The translations under genes and the position numbers were made by a program. A stretch of DNA of 64,000 nucleotides from Hordeum vulgare subsp. vulgare (taxonomy: Eukaryota; Streptophyta; Magnoliopsida; Poales; Poaceae), in NCBI RefSeq assembly GCF_904849725.1, contig NC_058522.1, forward strand, positions 194,699,468 through 194,763,467, written 5' to 3'. Of the stretch, positions 47,419-58,306 are shown one piece after another. Numbering within the stretch: position 1 is the first letter of the stretch; each line of letters opens with the position of its first letter. Below the pieces are notes generated by a model that searched no databases, was not told where the DNA came from, and saw only the letters and a program-made list of their open reading frames with translations.

Positions 47419-49196
47419 AGGATCACCCTTTGGTGGGGGAGGATCCCAAGCAGTTCAACTGGCAGATTATTCTTGAGAATAGGATGTTGTTCTAAGAAAA
47501 TTATATCTATCTCATCTCTCTCCTCCATATGCATACCATTTTCATGCTCAAGCAGATATTGCTCTAAAGGATCTGTAGGAGTTACGGCAATAGAGGCAAG
47601 AGCAATGATTTCATCCCTACCAGGCGACTCTCTTTCATGGGGTTGTCTTCCAAACTTGGAGAAGTTAAATTCATGAGACACACCCTCGAAACTTACTGTG
47701 ACAGTCTGCTTAATGCAATTAATGTGAGCATTGACAGTGTTGAGAAGGGGTCTACCAAATATGATGGGACAAAAGCTATCTTGTGCAGTACCAAGGACAA
47801 GGAAATCAGTAGGATACTTCGTCTTACCACACAGGACTTCTACGTCTCTCACAATTCCCAAAGGGCAGATAGTGTCTCTATTAGCTAGCGTAATAGTGAC
47901 ATCAATGGGTTCTATCTCAGCAGGCGCAATCTCATCTTTGATTTCATCATAGAGAGAACGGGGTATTGCACTAACACTAGCTCCCATATCACATAAACCA
48001 TGGTAACAGTGATCTCCTATCTTAACCGAAACCACGGGCAGGCCAACTACAGGCCCATGCTTGTCTTTCACGTGAGGTTTAGCAATTCTAGCAGAGTCCT
48101 CACAGAATTTAATAACATGCACGTCTATGTCTTCGGCTAAGAGATCTTTGATAATGGAAACACTAGGTTCAACTCTAATCTCCTCAGGGGGTGCAAGTGG
48201 TCTAATGTAACCCCTACGTATCACAGTTGGAGCTTTAGAATAATCCTTCATTCTAGCAGGGTATGGTGGTTTCTCAGTGTAAGCACAAGGAATAACAGGA
48301 TCACTAAAAGCTACGATTTTCTCCTCAACTAGATTGGTTTTGGCTATGTTGCTTTCTACAGGAGGATGATATTGAAACCACTTCTCTTTGGGAAGTTCAA
48401 CATGAGCAGCAAAAGAGTCACATAGAGAAGCTACTATCTCAGAGTCAAGTCCATATTTAGCGCTCAAATCTCTAGAAGTGTTTGTCTCAACAAAAGATTT
48501 AACGCAATCAAACTGGAAATTCATACCTGAGTCCTTACCTTCCTCCAGCTCCCAATCTTCAGAGTTGCGCTTGATTCTCTCCCATAAATTCCATTTGTGA
48601 TCAATATCCTTCTTCATAAAAGAACCGGCACAAGAAGTGTCAAGCATGGTACGATCTTCAGGAGAAAGCCGAGCATAAAAGTTTTGAGTGATGATTTCTG
48701 TCGAGTGCTCATGATTGGGGCATGAATATAGCATTGATTTAATCCTCCCCCAAGCTTGAGCTATGCTTTCCCTGTCACCAGGCCAAAAGTTATAAATAAA
48801 GTTCCGATCACGATGTACTAAATGCATAGGATAGAACTTTTGATGAAATTCCAATTTCAACCGATTGTAGCCCCATGATCCAGCATCATCACATAGCCTA
48901 TACCATGCCAACACCTTATCCTTCAAAGCTAAAGGAAAGAATTTCTTATTTACCTCATCCTCGGGCAAAACTGCAAGCTTAAATAAACCACAAACTTCAT
49001 CTACATAGATTAGATGAAAGTCTCGATGTGAAGATCCATCTCCTGTAAAAGGATTAGCCAGCAGTTTCTCAAGCATACCCAAAGGAATTTCATAAAAGAT
49101 ATTTTCAGTAGGTACCTCGGGTTGAGGAGAAACTCCTCATGTTTCCGTTCGTGGTGAAGATACCCCGAACAAACTCCTCAAAGGAAGAGTTTCCAT
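47419..49196 (-). pseudogene. gag: gag and protease, Athila-type element
   Basis: The ATG at 49196 starts METLPLRSLFGVSS. A TGA soon after probably comes from an Arg CGA. From 49082 the frame is open for almost 600 codons: FTGDGSSHRDFHLIYVDE, FFPLALKDKVLAWY, FYPMHLVHRDRNFIYNF (capsid), then the protease with HGLCDMGASVSAIP and PIIFGRPLLNT. CDMGAS is the Athila form of the aspartic protease site and is intact. A frameshift near 47450 leads into pol. This is the longest uninterrupted frame in the window. Confidence 0.88.
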
Positions 49197-49274
49197 AGTG
49201 ACAAGTGACAATAAATTTCAGCACAGTATAAAAATGTTTTCTTACCAATTTCCACTTACCAAAGGCGCTTCACT

Positions 49275-49291
49275 CCCCGGCAAAGGCGCTA
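49275..49291 (-). other. Primer binding site, Athila-type element
   Basis: On the minus strand TAGCGCCTTTGCCGGGG, close to the TGGCGCCGTTGCCGGGGA site used by Athila elements (aspartate tRNA), with two changes. It lies 12 bases inside the LTR end. Confidence 0.7.
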
Positions 49292-49302
49292 GAAAAGAGT
49301 CT

Positions 49303-50828
49303 TGATGACCCACAAGTATAGGGGATCAATCGTAGTCCTTTCGATAAGTAAGAGTGTCGAACCCAACAAGGAGCAGAAGGCTCTGATAAACGGATTTCAG
49401 CAAGGTAATAACTACAAGCACTGAAAGTAGTGGTAACAAGTGATTTTTAGCGAGGTGAAACGTAGCAAGCAAATAGTAACAAGTAACAAGTAGTAGCAAC
49501 GGTGCAGCAAGTGGCCCAATCCCTTTTGCAGCAAGGGTCAAGCCTGAACAAAGTCTTATAGGAGGAAAAATGCTCCCGAGGACAAACGGGAATTTCTGTC
49601 ATGCTAGTTTCATCATGTTCATATGATTCGCGTTTTTTACTTTGATAGTTTGATATGTGGGTGGACTGGCGCTTGGGTACTGCCCTTAATTGGACAAGAA
49701 TCCCACTTATGATTAACCTCTCTTGCAATCATCCTCAACTACAATAGAAGAATTAAGACAAAGTCTAACCATAGCATTAAACTAGTGGATCCGAATCAGC
49801 CCCTCACGAAGCAGCGCATAAACTGGGGTTTAAACTTTTGTCACTCCAGCAACCCATCATCTACTTACTACTTCCCAATGCCTTCCTCTAGGCCCAAATA
49901 TGGTGAAGTGTTATGTAGTCGACGTTCACATAACACCACTAGAGGAAAAACAACATACAACATATCAAAATACCGAACGAATATCAAATTCACATGACTA
50001 CTATTAACATGACTTATCCCATGTCCTTAGGAACAAAAGTAACTACTGACAAGATATAATAATAATCATGACCAGAGGTGTAATGAATAGCATCAAGGAT
50101 CTCAACATAAACTCTTCCACCAAGTAATCCAACAAGCATCAACTACAAAGAGTAATCAACACTACTATCAACCTTACAAGTACCAATCAGAGTCGCGAGA
50201 CGAAGATTGATTACAAGAGATGAACTAGGAATTGGAGAGGAGATGGTGTTGATGAATATGTTCATGAAGATACCTCCCCTCCGACGAGAGGAGTGTTGGT
50301 GATGACAATGGCGATGATTTCCCCCTCCGGGAGGGAAATTTCCCCGGCAGGATCGTCCTGCCGGAGCTCTAGATTGGATCTGGTCAAGTTCCGCCCCATG
50401 GCGGCGGCGAAACCACGAAAATCTCCCGTGTGATTTTTTTCAGGTCAGGACGCATCATATAGCAAAAGAGGGGGGCTCGTGGGCCAGTGGGCTGCCCACA
50501 AGCCTGCCCTGCGCCACCAGGGGGTGGTGGCGGTGGGCAAGCATGTGGGGCCCTGGTGGCCCCCCTCTGGTAGTTCTTTCGCCCAGTATTTTTAATATAT
50601 TCCAGAAAAAATCCACGTAAATTTTCAGGGCATTTGGAGATGTGCAGAATAGTGGACTAGGATTTGCTCCTTTTTCCAGTTCAGAATTCCAGCTGCCTGA
50701 ATTCTCCCTCTTCAAATAATCCTTGCAAAATAAGAGAGAAAAGGCATAAATATGGTACCACAAGTAATATAACAGCCCAAAAAGCAATAAATATCAACAT
50801 GAAAGCATGATGCAAAATGGACGTATCA
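49303..50828 (-). repeat. 5' LTR of the Athila-type element (1526 bp)
   Basis: On the minus strand it begins TGATACGTCCATTTTG at 50828 and ends GGGTCATCA at 49303, followed by the primer site. It contains no supported gene. A GC-rich stretch near 50490-50540 (GGGGGTGGTGGCGG) also occurs near 44320, in the internal region. Confidence 0.85.
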
Positions 50829-50849
50829 CGCATCTCCTTTGTGTTGTTG

Positions 50850-52287
50850 TGGCTGGCCTCCCACGTTTCGGAGCACCACTGATCCACCAAGGCCTCCCAA
50901 CAATCCATCTTATCCACACACACCATCTCGAGGGCACCTAAGTTAATAACGAGAAATTTGAGCGCGTAAGAACCAAATCAAGGAAACTAACTACAAAGCC
51001 TTAATAATATGTAATTACCTTCATCTAATGCTCCTTCTCCATCTTAGAATCACGGCACTTCGCCTTGTGCTTCCTAATACGCCGCGTGGCACAGTAGTCT
51101 CGAACAGCCTGCACCTGAGCCTCGTGCCGAAAGTTTTGAAGTAGGCGGCGACATTCGGTTTCGATAACCTTTGTCGCGTGCTCCTCGTATCCCTGCTCAC
51201 ACCTGTAGTACGTCTGCAAACGAGACAACACCGATTAGTACAATAACTAGCTATGGTTGATTTATAATTGTTTGAAGGAGAAATTACCCGGAACTGTCGG
51301 ATCACCATGTCGGCCCTCGTGTGGCACAAAACACCGTCGATCTTCACCTCTGGCGGGATCGGGGCACCCAAGTAGTGCTCCCAGGTCATTCCTACCTCTC
51401 GCTCCCGACCGGGCAACGCAACAAACCCTGGGAAGTTTTTACAGCAAAGCACACCAAGGACGTTGTTGGGCTTGCGGACACCCTTGGCAACAATCCAACC
51501 CCTACGGTATGACAAATAAAAGCCAAAACATTAGATATTTGAGAAAACGTGAAGGCAAAAGGTTAAATAAGAGTAAATTAACTTACTTGTCCCCATTTGG
51601 CCTAATCGACCACCTTTGCTTGGGGGTCACCGGCACGAGCGGGAGCCCCGAACTACCACGCTGGTAGACGGTAGCGCCCTCACCCAGCTCCTCGTCACTA
51701 CCAGCATGGCCACTTGGCTCAGCCCAGGTATCCCACTGGGTCTCTAGGGACGTACCCTCATCCCTGCTTTGCTCTGGAGTCGCCTGGAACGAAGCCTCTG
51801 GGACACGAGTCTCGTGGGTCGAAGGCTCGTCGACCTGAGGCTCGTTGACCCGAGTCTCGTGAACCGGAGACCATGTAGCCTCCACCTCAGACGAATCCAC
51901 CCTAGAAGTCCTATGCTCAGGTGAATCAGCTTGGGGTGGTGGCGGAGACCGTGTAGCCTCCACCTCAGAAGGTGTGGCAGACACCGCCCTACCTCTCCCG
52001 CGGCCACGTGTACCTTTAGTACAACATAAATACCAACATGAGTAATAAAATGTATATAAATACCAATATGCATACAACATGAGTACAACATAAGTACCAA
52101 CATGAATACAACGTGTACCTTTAGTACCTCTTGGCTTCGCGGGGGGTCGACCTCCTCTGAAGGGGGGCACTCCTTGCAGAGTAGAGAGCAACGCTCTCCG
52201 AAGAGGCGAGGCAGGAATGGAAGTACCCATCCCATCACCCGTCGACGAAGAAGGAGCCGCGGAGTGCTTTCGACCCTTTCCCACCAT
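50850..52287 (-). pseudogene. CACTA second gene (Transposase_24-like), interrupted
   Basis: ATG at 52287: MVGKGRKHSAAPSSSTGDG. Exon 1 ends near 52125. Exon 2 (about 52012-51593) is Ser/Pro/Glu-rich with repeated EVEATxSP and ETRV motifs, ending at a GTAAGT donor. Exon 3 (about 51496-51288) has GWIVAKGVRKPNNVLGVLCC, VALPGRER and the conserved MTWEHYL, ending with RQFR at a GT donor. Exon 4 (from about 51222) has TYYRCEQGYEEHATKVIETEC and RDYCATRRIRKHKAKC, then CWEALVDQWCSETWE. This matches the En/Spm ORF1 or Transposase_24 type, thought to bind element DNA. Splice sites are well kept, but a TAG and a one-base slip occur in the last exons, and the Athila LTR cuts off the end. Confidence 0.75.
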
Positions 52288-52400
52288 CTTTCAACACGTG
52301 TCATGACAAAGAGTAAATGAAATTTGTACAACATAAATACCAACATGGGTAATAAAATGTATATAATTTATGTGTATCATCGTCATAAATACCAACATGA
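52016..52400 (-). repeat. Short AT-rich intron repeats in the CACTA gene
   Basis: The motif ATAAATACCAACATGAGTAA and close variants occur at about 52025, 52055, 52090, 52335 and 52385, in the first intron and just upstream of the start codon. They look like a locally spread unit of 30-40 bases rather than coding sequence. Confidence 0.6.
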
Positions 52401-52643
52401 CTAATAAAAATTGAATACCTAACATGAACTCAAAATTTATATATAGTATAATAGTAACTAATAACAATCGTGCTCGTCTATACATGCTTCGGGGTCAATA
52501 AATGCATCATGATCATCACTATCATCAATAAATGCATCATCATCATCACTATCGGGAAGAACATGTGAAAGGCCACCATTATGTAATCGGTCAAGAAGTG
52601 ATAGGTCATCTGCAGCAGTAACCTCTTCTTCTTCCAGCTCTTC

Positions 52644-55600
52644 CTATTCGGGCTCAGGGGTTAAGACGGATTCACTGTCACTGTTTACTTCAATGTTCTG
52701 GGGTGAAGTAGAGCGGTTCTTGAAACGTTTCTTGGACATACGTGTTTCTTGGAAGAATTCTCCTTCATATGTGTCTGGGTTAATGTGAGGTTCGTAATCC
52801 TCTTCATTGAGGGTAGGTGGTCTAAAATGTGGTGGCACTTCATAAACGACATCCCAACCTTTGAGATTTGGATCGGTTTGGTAGGCACACGGTAGATAGA
52901 AAACTTGTGTCGCGTGTTGAGCCGTAATATAGACATCGGGAACATCTAAGTGGGTGTTTTGGTTGATTTCGACTAGTCCTATATGTTCATGAGTCCTTCT
53001 AGTCTCCCTCGGCTCAAACCAATAACATTTGAAGACTACGACGGTCGGTGGGTTTTCACCATAGAATAGAAGTTCATAAATTGCTTCAACTCTTCCATAA
53101 TACTCGGTGCCTCCTTCGCCGATAGCAGAGACAGAACAATTTGTAGTCTTTAGGTCGGGCATAGATAGCTCTTTGCCAAAGGTACGAAAGTGATACCCGT
53201 TGATGTTGTATTTGTCAAATGAACGGACCATATAGTCAAAACCATTAGCGACTTGTCTCAACTCGGCGTCCATAGACTCTGCATCAGCCTACAAGTTTAA
53301 TACGAAAGAATGGATGCATTAGCCGCAAATTAGACCAAGAAATCAAATGGGCCCTTAATGGTAATTAATTACCCTTTGTTTGAACCAAGAGATGAAACAG
53401 GGATAGTCGCCTCCATGCTTTGCGAGAAGCTCATACTATTCGACGGAATCCTTTTCGATGACCGCTCCATCCGAGAATTCGGCGACATATCGACTATATC
53501 AAATATCCGGGAATAAGAGTATTTCAAAGCAATTAGAAGTTGCAGAACAATAATTTACCGGGAACTTACTCGATGTACGGCGGCACTTCTGTTAGGTTGG
53601 TGAAGATATACAATGAAATGGTCCGCCATTCTTCGACATCCAATGATTTCCCTTTCGAAGCACCGGATGGTGTGAGCTTACCTTTGAATAGGCTGAGGTT
53701 GGATCGAACTTTTTTTGGATCGCCATCATCGTACCGAGGCTTTGGGTTATGCAAATGATGATTTTTGGCTTCGTAGTGTGTTGTCGTGAAGTTTGCCGCC
53801 TCCTCGGTAATGAATGCCTCGTCCATCGATGCTTCAATTCTATGTTTATTTTTACACTTAGCTCGAAGCATCTTCTGCATCCTCTCAGTTGAGTAGCACC
53901 ATCGATTTTGAACGCCCCCCCCCCCATTCTTGCCTCGGTCGGGAGATGCAAAATCAAATGTTGCATTGGATTAAAGAAGCCCGATGGAAAGATCTTTTCT
54001 AATTTGCAGATCAACTCCGCCGCCAACTCTTCCATTTCATCTAGCACGCCAGGCGATAGTTCTTTCGCCAAAAGAGAACGGAAGAAATAGCTCAGCTGTT
54101 CCAGTACTAGCCATTCATCCTCTGGGATAAAGCCACGCAACATCACCGACATTACCCGCTCAATCCATATGTGCCAATCATGACTCTTGAGACCAAATAT
54201 TTTCAATTTCTCAAGACTCGCTCCCCTCTTTAGATTCGCAGCATACCCATCGGGGAACATCAACCGCATTTTCACCCACAATAGCATTTCCCTCGTAGCT
54301 GGCCTTTCAAGATTGAACCATGCCTTTGGCTTCGCTATGCTTTGCTTTCCTTTCCGTTGTTGCAAGTTTTGCAACGGTCTATCACATAGAGCCTCCAGGT
54401 CGATTCTAGCCTTAGGATTATCTTTTGACTTCCCCTCTATGCCGAACAATGTACCAAAAATGGCCTCCGCAATATTCTTTTCAGTGTGCATCACGTCGAT
54501 GTTGTGTGGGCAAAGGAGGTTTTTGAAGTAAGGCAGATCCCATAAGCATGACTTGTGAGTCCAGCGTGTTCCGTATTATACCCTTTGAAGTATCGTGGAC
54601 GCAAAGGATCAGGCTCAAGAGTGTTTAACTGATCAAGGGTCTGTTGGCCTGTCAACGCAGCTGGTGCAGTGTTTCTGACAACTCTACCTTTGATGAAATT
54701 CTTCTTGTCTTTTCTGAACTTATGGTCAGGATCCAGGAATTATCTATGCATGTCGAAGAAAGAATACTTGCGACCAGCCAGCAGCCAATAGAACTGAAGA
54801 GCTGCCTTGCATGTGGTGCACGGGAACCTTCCATGCACACACGAGCCAGCGAATAGCGCAAACACCGGATAATCATGCGTCGAGTACATGTATCACACAT
54901 GCAGTTTGAAATTTGTTTTGGTAGCTGCGCCGTAGGTCTTTATCCCATTATCCCAGGCTTCTTGCAACACATCCTTAAGCGGCTCCATGTACACACTCAT
55001 ATTCTTCCCCGGATAGTTGGGCCCTGGAATTATCAACGTCATTAAAATGTTCTTTCTTCTCATAATCTCTCCCGGTGGAAAATTTAGTGGAATGACAAAT
55101 ACAGGACAACAACTGTATTGTGCTGCCGTCATACCATACACATTGAACCCATCCGTGCTGATGGTAACTCTAGGTTGCCTTGGATCTTCCGATTTATCCC
55201 TATATAATGCATCGAAGTGCCTCCACGCAAAACCATTTGAAGTGTGTACCAGCATCTTGTTCCCATCCGCATCTAGTTCGGTTCTTTTGCCCAATTTGTG
55301 CCATGTCATCTGTCTGGCCGTCTCTTCGACCATGAGAAGACGTTGAAGTCTTGGTACGATTGGCAGATACCGAAGAACGCTAATGGGGATTTTGGTCTGA
55401 TTCTTCTCACCCATACCGTTGTCTACCACAATATACCTGGAAGAATTGCAAATGGGGCAATAGTTCAAGGCCGCATACTCAAGCCTCAATAAGGCACATC
55501 CATTCTCACAGGCATGTATCTTCTCATAGGGCATCTTAAGTACACGGAGGATTTTCTCTCACTGGTACAGGTTTGCAGGCAGTACATGGCCTTTGTGTAG

Positions 55601-56111
55601 AAAGCCTCATCATCGCGTCATAGCATTCTCTGCCTAGGTTGAATTGAGCCTTCCGAGCCATTACTTGCGCGATGGCATCCAGCTGACAAAGCTCAGTCTG
55701 CTCGTGGAGAGGATGTTTTGAAGACTCCAACATTTCATAGAAGGCCTTTGCAGATTCCTTCATCTCATCGTCTGAATCCCGAGCATCATCAAAGTCTTGC
55801 ACCATGTCTTCAATCCCGGTACCATGCTCGTCGGTGCGACAACGAATCACCTCAGCTCTGGCACATTGGTTAGACTCGCCATGAAAAGTACACATCGTAT
55901 AATTAGGCGTAAAACCCCACTTCTGTAGGTGTTTACCCATTTCAAACTATGTCTGTGTTTTCCAGTTGTCGCAGTTGGGACAGGGCCACCATGTTTTTTG
56001 CTGGCCATTTGCAAATGCGGCTCTCACAAACCCCCTGGTTTTTGTTAACCATTCATGGGTCATGTCTTTCTGACTAGGGTGACCAGTGTACATCCAACCA
56101 CGATCACTCAT
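52644..56111 (-). pseudogene. CACTA transposase (TNP2-type)
   Basis: ATG at 56111 starts MSDRGWMYTGHPSQ, the transposase-associated N-terminal domain, broken by a TAG about 53 codons in. Next is the TNP2 core (55940-54893) with CENGCALLRLEYAALNYCPIC, TISTDGFNVYG and CCPVFVIPLNFPPG; the Asp in STDGFN belongs to the presumed catalytic set. A frameshift near 54573 leads to the DUF4218 region (54494-53592) with MHTEKNIAEAIFGTL, KSHDWHIWIERV and LILHLPTEARMGG. The DUF4216-like C-terminus (53273-52644) has GYHFRTFGKEL, VFKCYWFEPRETRR and QVFYLPCAY. Domain order and length are normal for the family. Several stops and frameshifts show it is inactive. It would have cut at the CACTA ends to mobilise the element. 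Confidence 0.85.
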
Positions 56112-56246
56112 GTTGCCTAGCTACCTATGGGCGCACAAGAAATAAATATATAATTCATCATCTATATTCATAGGCTAATCAAGTTTGTTAGTTTTATTAC
56201 GTCCATGCAACCTACACGCTAATAGGTAAAGATAGGTCCTAATCCC

Positions 56247-56465
56247 ACCCGAGTATGTGTAGATTGGGTTCGTTTTCCCATGCTCTGCTCCACATGCGAC
56301 GCAGAATTTCGGCAGCACCTCCCCGCTCTTCTCCTCATACACGTCTCGGCAATAAGCAGACAGGATGTGTACCCGAAGAACAACATGGAGGCATTGACGA
56401 AATTCTGCATCGGATCTAGAGCACAGCATACAGGAAAACGAACCCAATCTACACATACTTGGGCT
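56247..56465. repeat. Long imperfect inverted repeat upstream of the CACTA transposase
   Basis: Arms of about 100 bases (56247-56347 and 56363-56465) are inverted copies, with about 15 bases between. The outer 26 bases (from GTATGTGTAGATTGGG) are identical; inner parts match at roughly 60-70%. It lies about 135 bases before the transposase ATG, so it would be in the transcript leader. A foldback insertion or small-RNA hairpin are possible readings. Confidence 0.75.
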
Positions 56466-56849
56466 GTCCATGGATAACGTTGGACAATTCGAAAGGATGG
56501 CGGTTATAAATATGCAAAGAAATGCATATTTATAGATGTCGCCCTTTCGAACAGGAGACGCATACTGGTCACGCATACTCATGATTGAAGACCGGGACAG
56601 AGCAAATTAAGGGGGTAGGAGGAGAAGTCATTTGTGCTCATCGACAAACGCAGGGACGGAGCTCGTCCAACGCACGTGGAGGTCGTCAAACAACTGCACA
56701 TTGAAATTCACACAATCAACACAAATATGATGTTTTTATAATTAACATAATCGGAAAATATGTGACCTAACTCATAATTTACAAAACTATGACCCTGTGG
56801 GCCTCTGGAAGGCCGAAAAGCACCTTCTCGTTCAACAGTAAGTAGAAGA

Positions 56850-57295
56850 GGTGTCGGGGGTCGGGGCTTAGTGGCATCGAGGGTCGGTGGTGTCGGTGTC
56901 GGTGGTCGGGAGTCGGGTTAAATGCATCGATGGTCGGGGGTCAGGGTCGTCGGGGGTCGAGGGTCACTAGCGTCGAGGGTTGGGGTCTTTTCGATCAACA
57001 AGAGGCCAAAGAGGTGTCGGGGGCCCGGGGTTAGGGGTTAGTGGCATCGGGGGTCGGGGGTAGGGGTCGGGGGTCGGGGGTCAAGGGTCAGTGGCGTCGG
57101 GGGTCGGGGGTTGGGGGTTAGTGGTGTCGGGCGTCGGGGTCGGGAGTGGGGGGTCGGGGGTCGGGGGTCGGGGGTCAGTGGTGTCGGGCGTCGGGAGTCG
57201 AGGGTCGGGGGTCAGTGGTGTCGGACGTCAGGGGTCGGGAGTCGGGTGTCAGTGGCGTCGTGGGTCGGGGGTTGGTGGCGTCGGGGGTAATTATG
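56850..57295. repeat. G-rich GTCGGGG minisatellite
   Basis: About 440 bases of GTCGGGG(G) units with interspersed GTCAGTGGCGTC and GTTAGTGG. The plus strand has many closely spaced runs of four to five G and could form quadruplexes. It lies in the 5' region of the CACTA element. Confidence 0.85.
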
Positions 57296-57595
57296 TCTTC
57301 TTCTCTTCTTCTCTTCTTCTTCCTTCTTTCCTTTTTCATATTCTTATTCTTCTTCTTCTTCTTCCTTCTTTTCCTTTTTCCTCTTCTTTCTTTTTCTCCT
57401 CTCTCCTCTTTCTTCTTCTTATTCTTCTTCTTCTTCATCTTTCTCGTCCTCCTCCTCCTCTTCTTCTTCTTCTTCTTCTTCTTCTTCTTCTTCTTTTCCT
57501 TCATCTTTTCCTCCTTCTTCTTCTAATTCTTTTCTTCTTCTCCTTTTTTCTTTTTCATTTTTCCCTTCTTTTTTTCTTCTTTTTTCTTCTAACCT
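57296..57595. repeat. TTC-rich microsatellite
   Basis: About 300 bases almost wholly of C and T, mainly TTC/CTT repeats including a clean run near 57462-57492. On the transposon strand it is purine-only (GAA). ORFs crossing it are poly-Leu/Ser or poly-Lys and not genes. Confidence 0.9.
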
Positions 57596-58020
57596 AACTA
57601 ACTAACCTAATTGACCTAATAAACTAACTTAATAAACTAATATACTAACCTAATGAAAAATAAAACTAACCTAATTATAAACTAACCAAATTAACCGAAA
57701 CAAAAAACATAAAAAATAGAAAAAAGGGGCGACCGACGGTGGTACTCACCGGCGGGGGCGGTGGGGCGGTAGTGGCATTGGCCGGGGGCGGCAGGGGCAC
57801 TGGGGGCGATGGGGGCGCGGCGGCCGTGCTGGGGTGAGCCGGGGCAAGGTGGGTGCCGGCGGCGCTGGGGTGGGCCGGGGCGGGCTGGGTGTCGGCGGTG
57901 CTAGTGTGGGGTGGCGGCGGCGGCGCTGTGGTGGGGTGCAGGTTGCGGTGGAGAGAGGGGAGAGATAGTGGGAGAGAGAGTGGGGGAGCGGGTGTGCAGG
58001 ACGGCCGTTAGGGTCCATCC
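57596..58020 (-). other. CACTA 5' untranslated or promoter region
   Basis: An A/T-rich part with repeated AACTAACCTAAT motifs (57590-57700) is followed by a very G-rich part with GGGGCGG and GGGGCGCGG runs. No supported gene; a Pro/Arg-rich ORF on the minus strand is a composition artefact. Confidence 0.5.
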
Positions 58021-58306
58021 CCTTTGCTATCTACCGCGGACACCAAAGGTAGTTAGGTAGACGGCAAAGAGGTGGGGTGGGGCGGGGTGGGGTGGGGAGA
58101 GAGGAGAATAGGTTTGCCGTCTGCCTTCACTACCTTTGTCGTCGGTTGACCGACGGCAAAGAGGTGGCTGATGGAAAATAGGTTTTTTGCCATCAGCCAT
58201 ATCTTTACCGTCTGTTTTCTCAAACCTGACGGCATAGAGGTTCTTTGTCGTCTGCTGGCTGACGGCAAAGATGTGGGAGACGGCAAATAACTGAATTCCA
58301 GTAGTG
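58021..58306 (-). repeat. CACTA subterminal repeats and terminal inverted repeat
   Basis: GACGGCAAAGAGGT-like units on the plus strand at about 58060, 58150 and 58260, and inverted TTGCCGTCTG-like units between them, form the repeat array bound by transposase in this family. The terminus is CACTACTGGAATTC at 58306-58293 on the minus strand. Confidence 0.85.

Larger units (their letters stand above)
42231..50828 (-). mobile_element. Athila-type gypsy element, minus strand, 3' LTR missing
   Basis: Reading from 50828 downward: LTR, degenerate aspartate-tRNA-type primer site, gag-protease, RT, RNase H, integrase, an extra ORF and a long non-coding spacer. Protein motifs match the Athila lineage (CDMGASVS protease, FMxDFSV RT box). 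In Triticeae this resembles Sabrina, Wham or Fatima; I cannot choose. There is no LTR at the low-coordinate end, where it meets the gag fragment of gypsy D near 42230. Confidence 0.85.
50829..58306 (-). mobile_element. CACTA (En/Spm) DNA transposon, minus strand, 3' part missing
   Basis: The right end at 58306 is a terminal inverted repeat, CACTACTGGAATTCAG on the minus strand, followed by subterminal repeats with GACGGCAAAG cores. The transposase gene (56111-52644) and a second spliced gene (52287-50850) are transcribed leftward. The second gene stops inside an exon at 50829, where the Athila LTR begins; the remainder and the other inverted repeat are not in the window. Flank at 58307 is copia E. 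The family resembles Triticeae Jorge/Caspar elements, tentatively. Confidence 0.88.

Noticed and set aside
57091..57597. A 168-codon ORF and its minus-strand poly-Lys counterpart
   Set aside because: Translation of the G-rich minisatellite and the TTC microsatellite; no protein-like composition.
57746..58018. A Pro/Arg-rich minus-strand ORF upstream of the CACTA transposase
   Set aside because: It follows from the G-rich base composition; no motif and no support in family knowledge.
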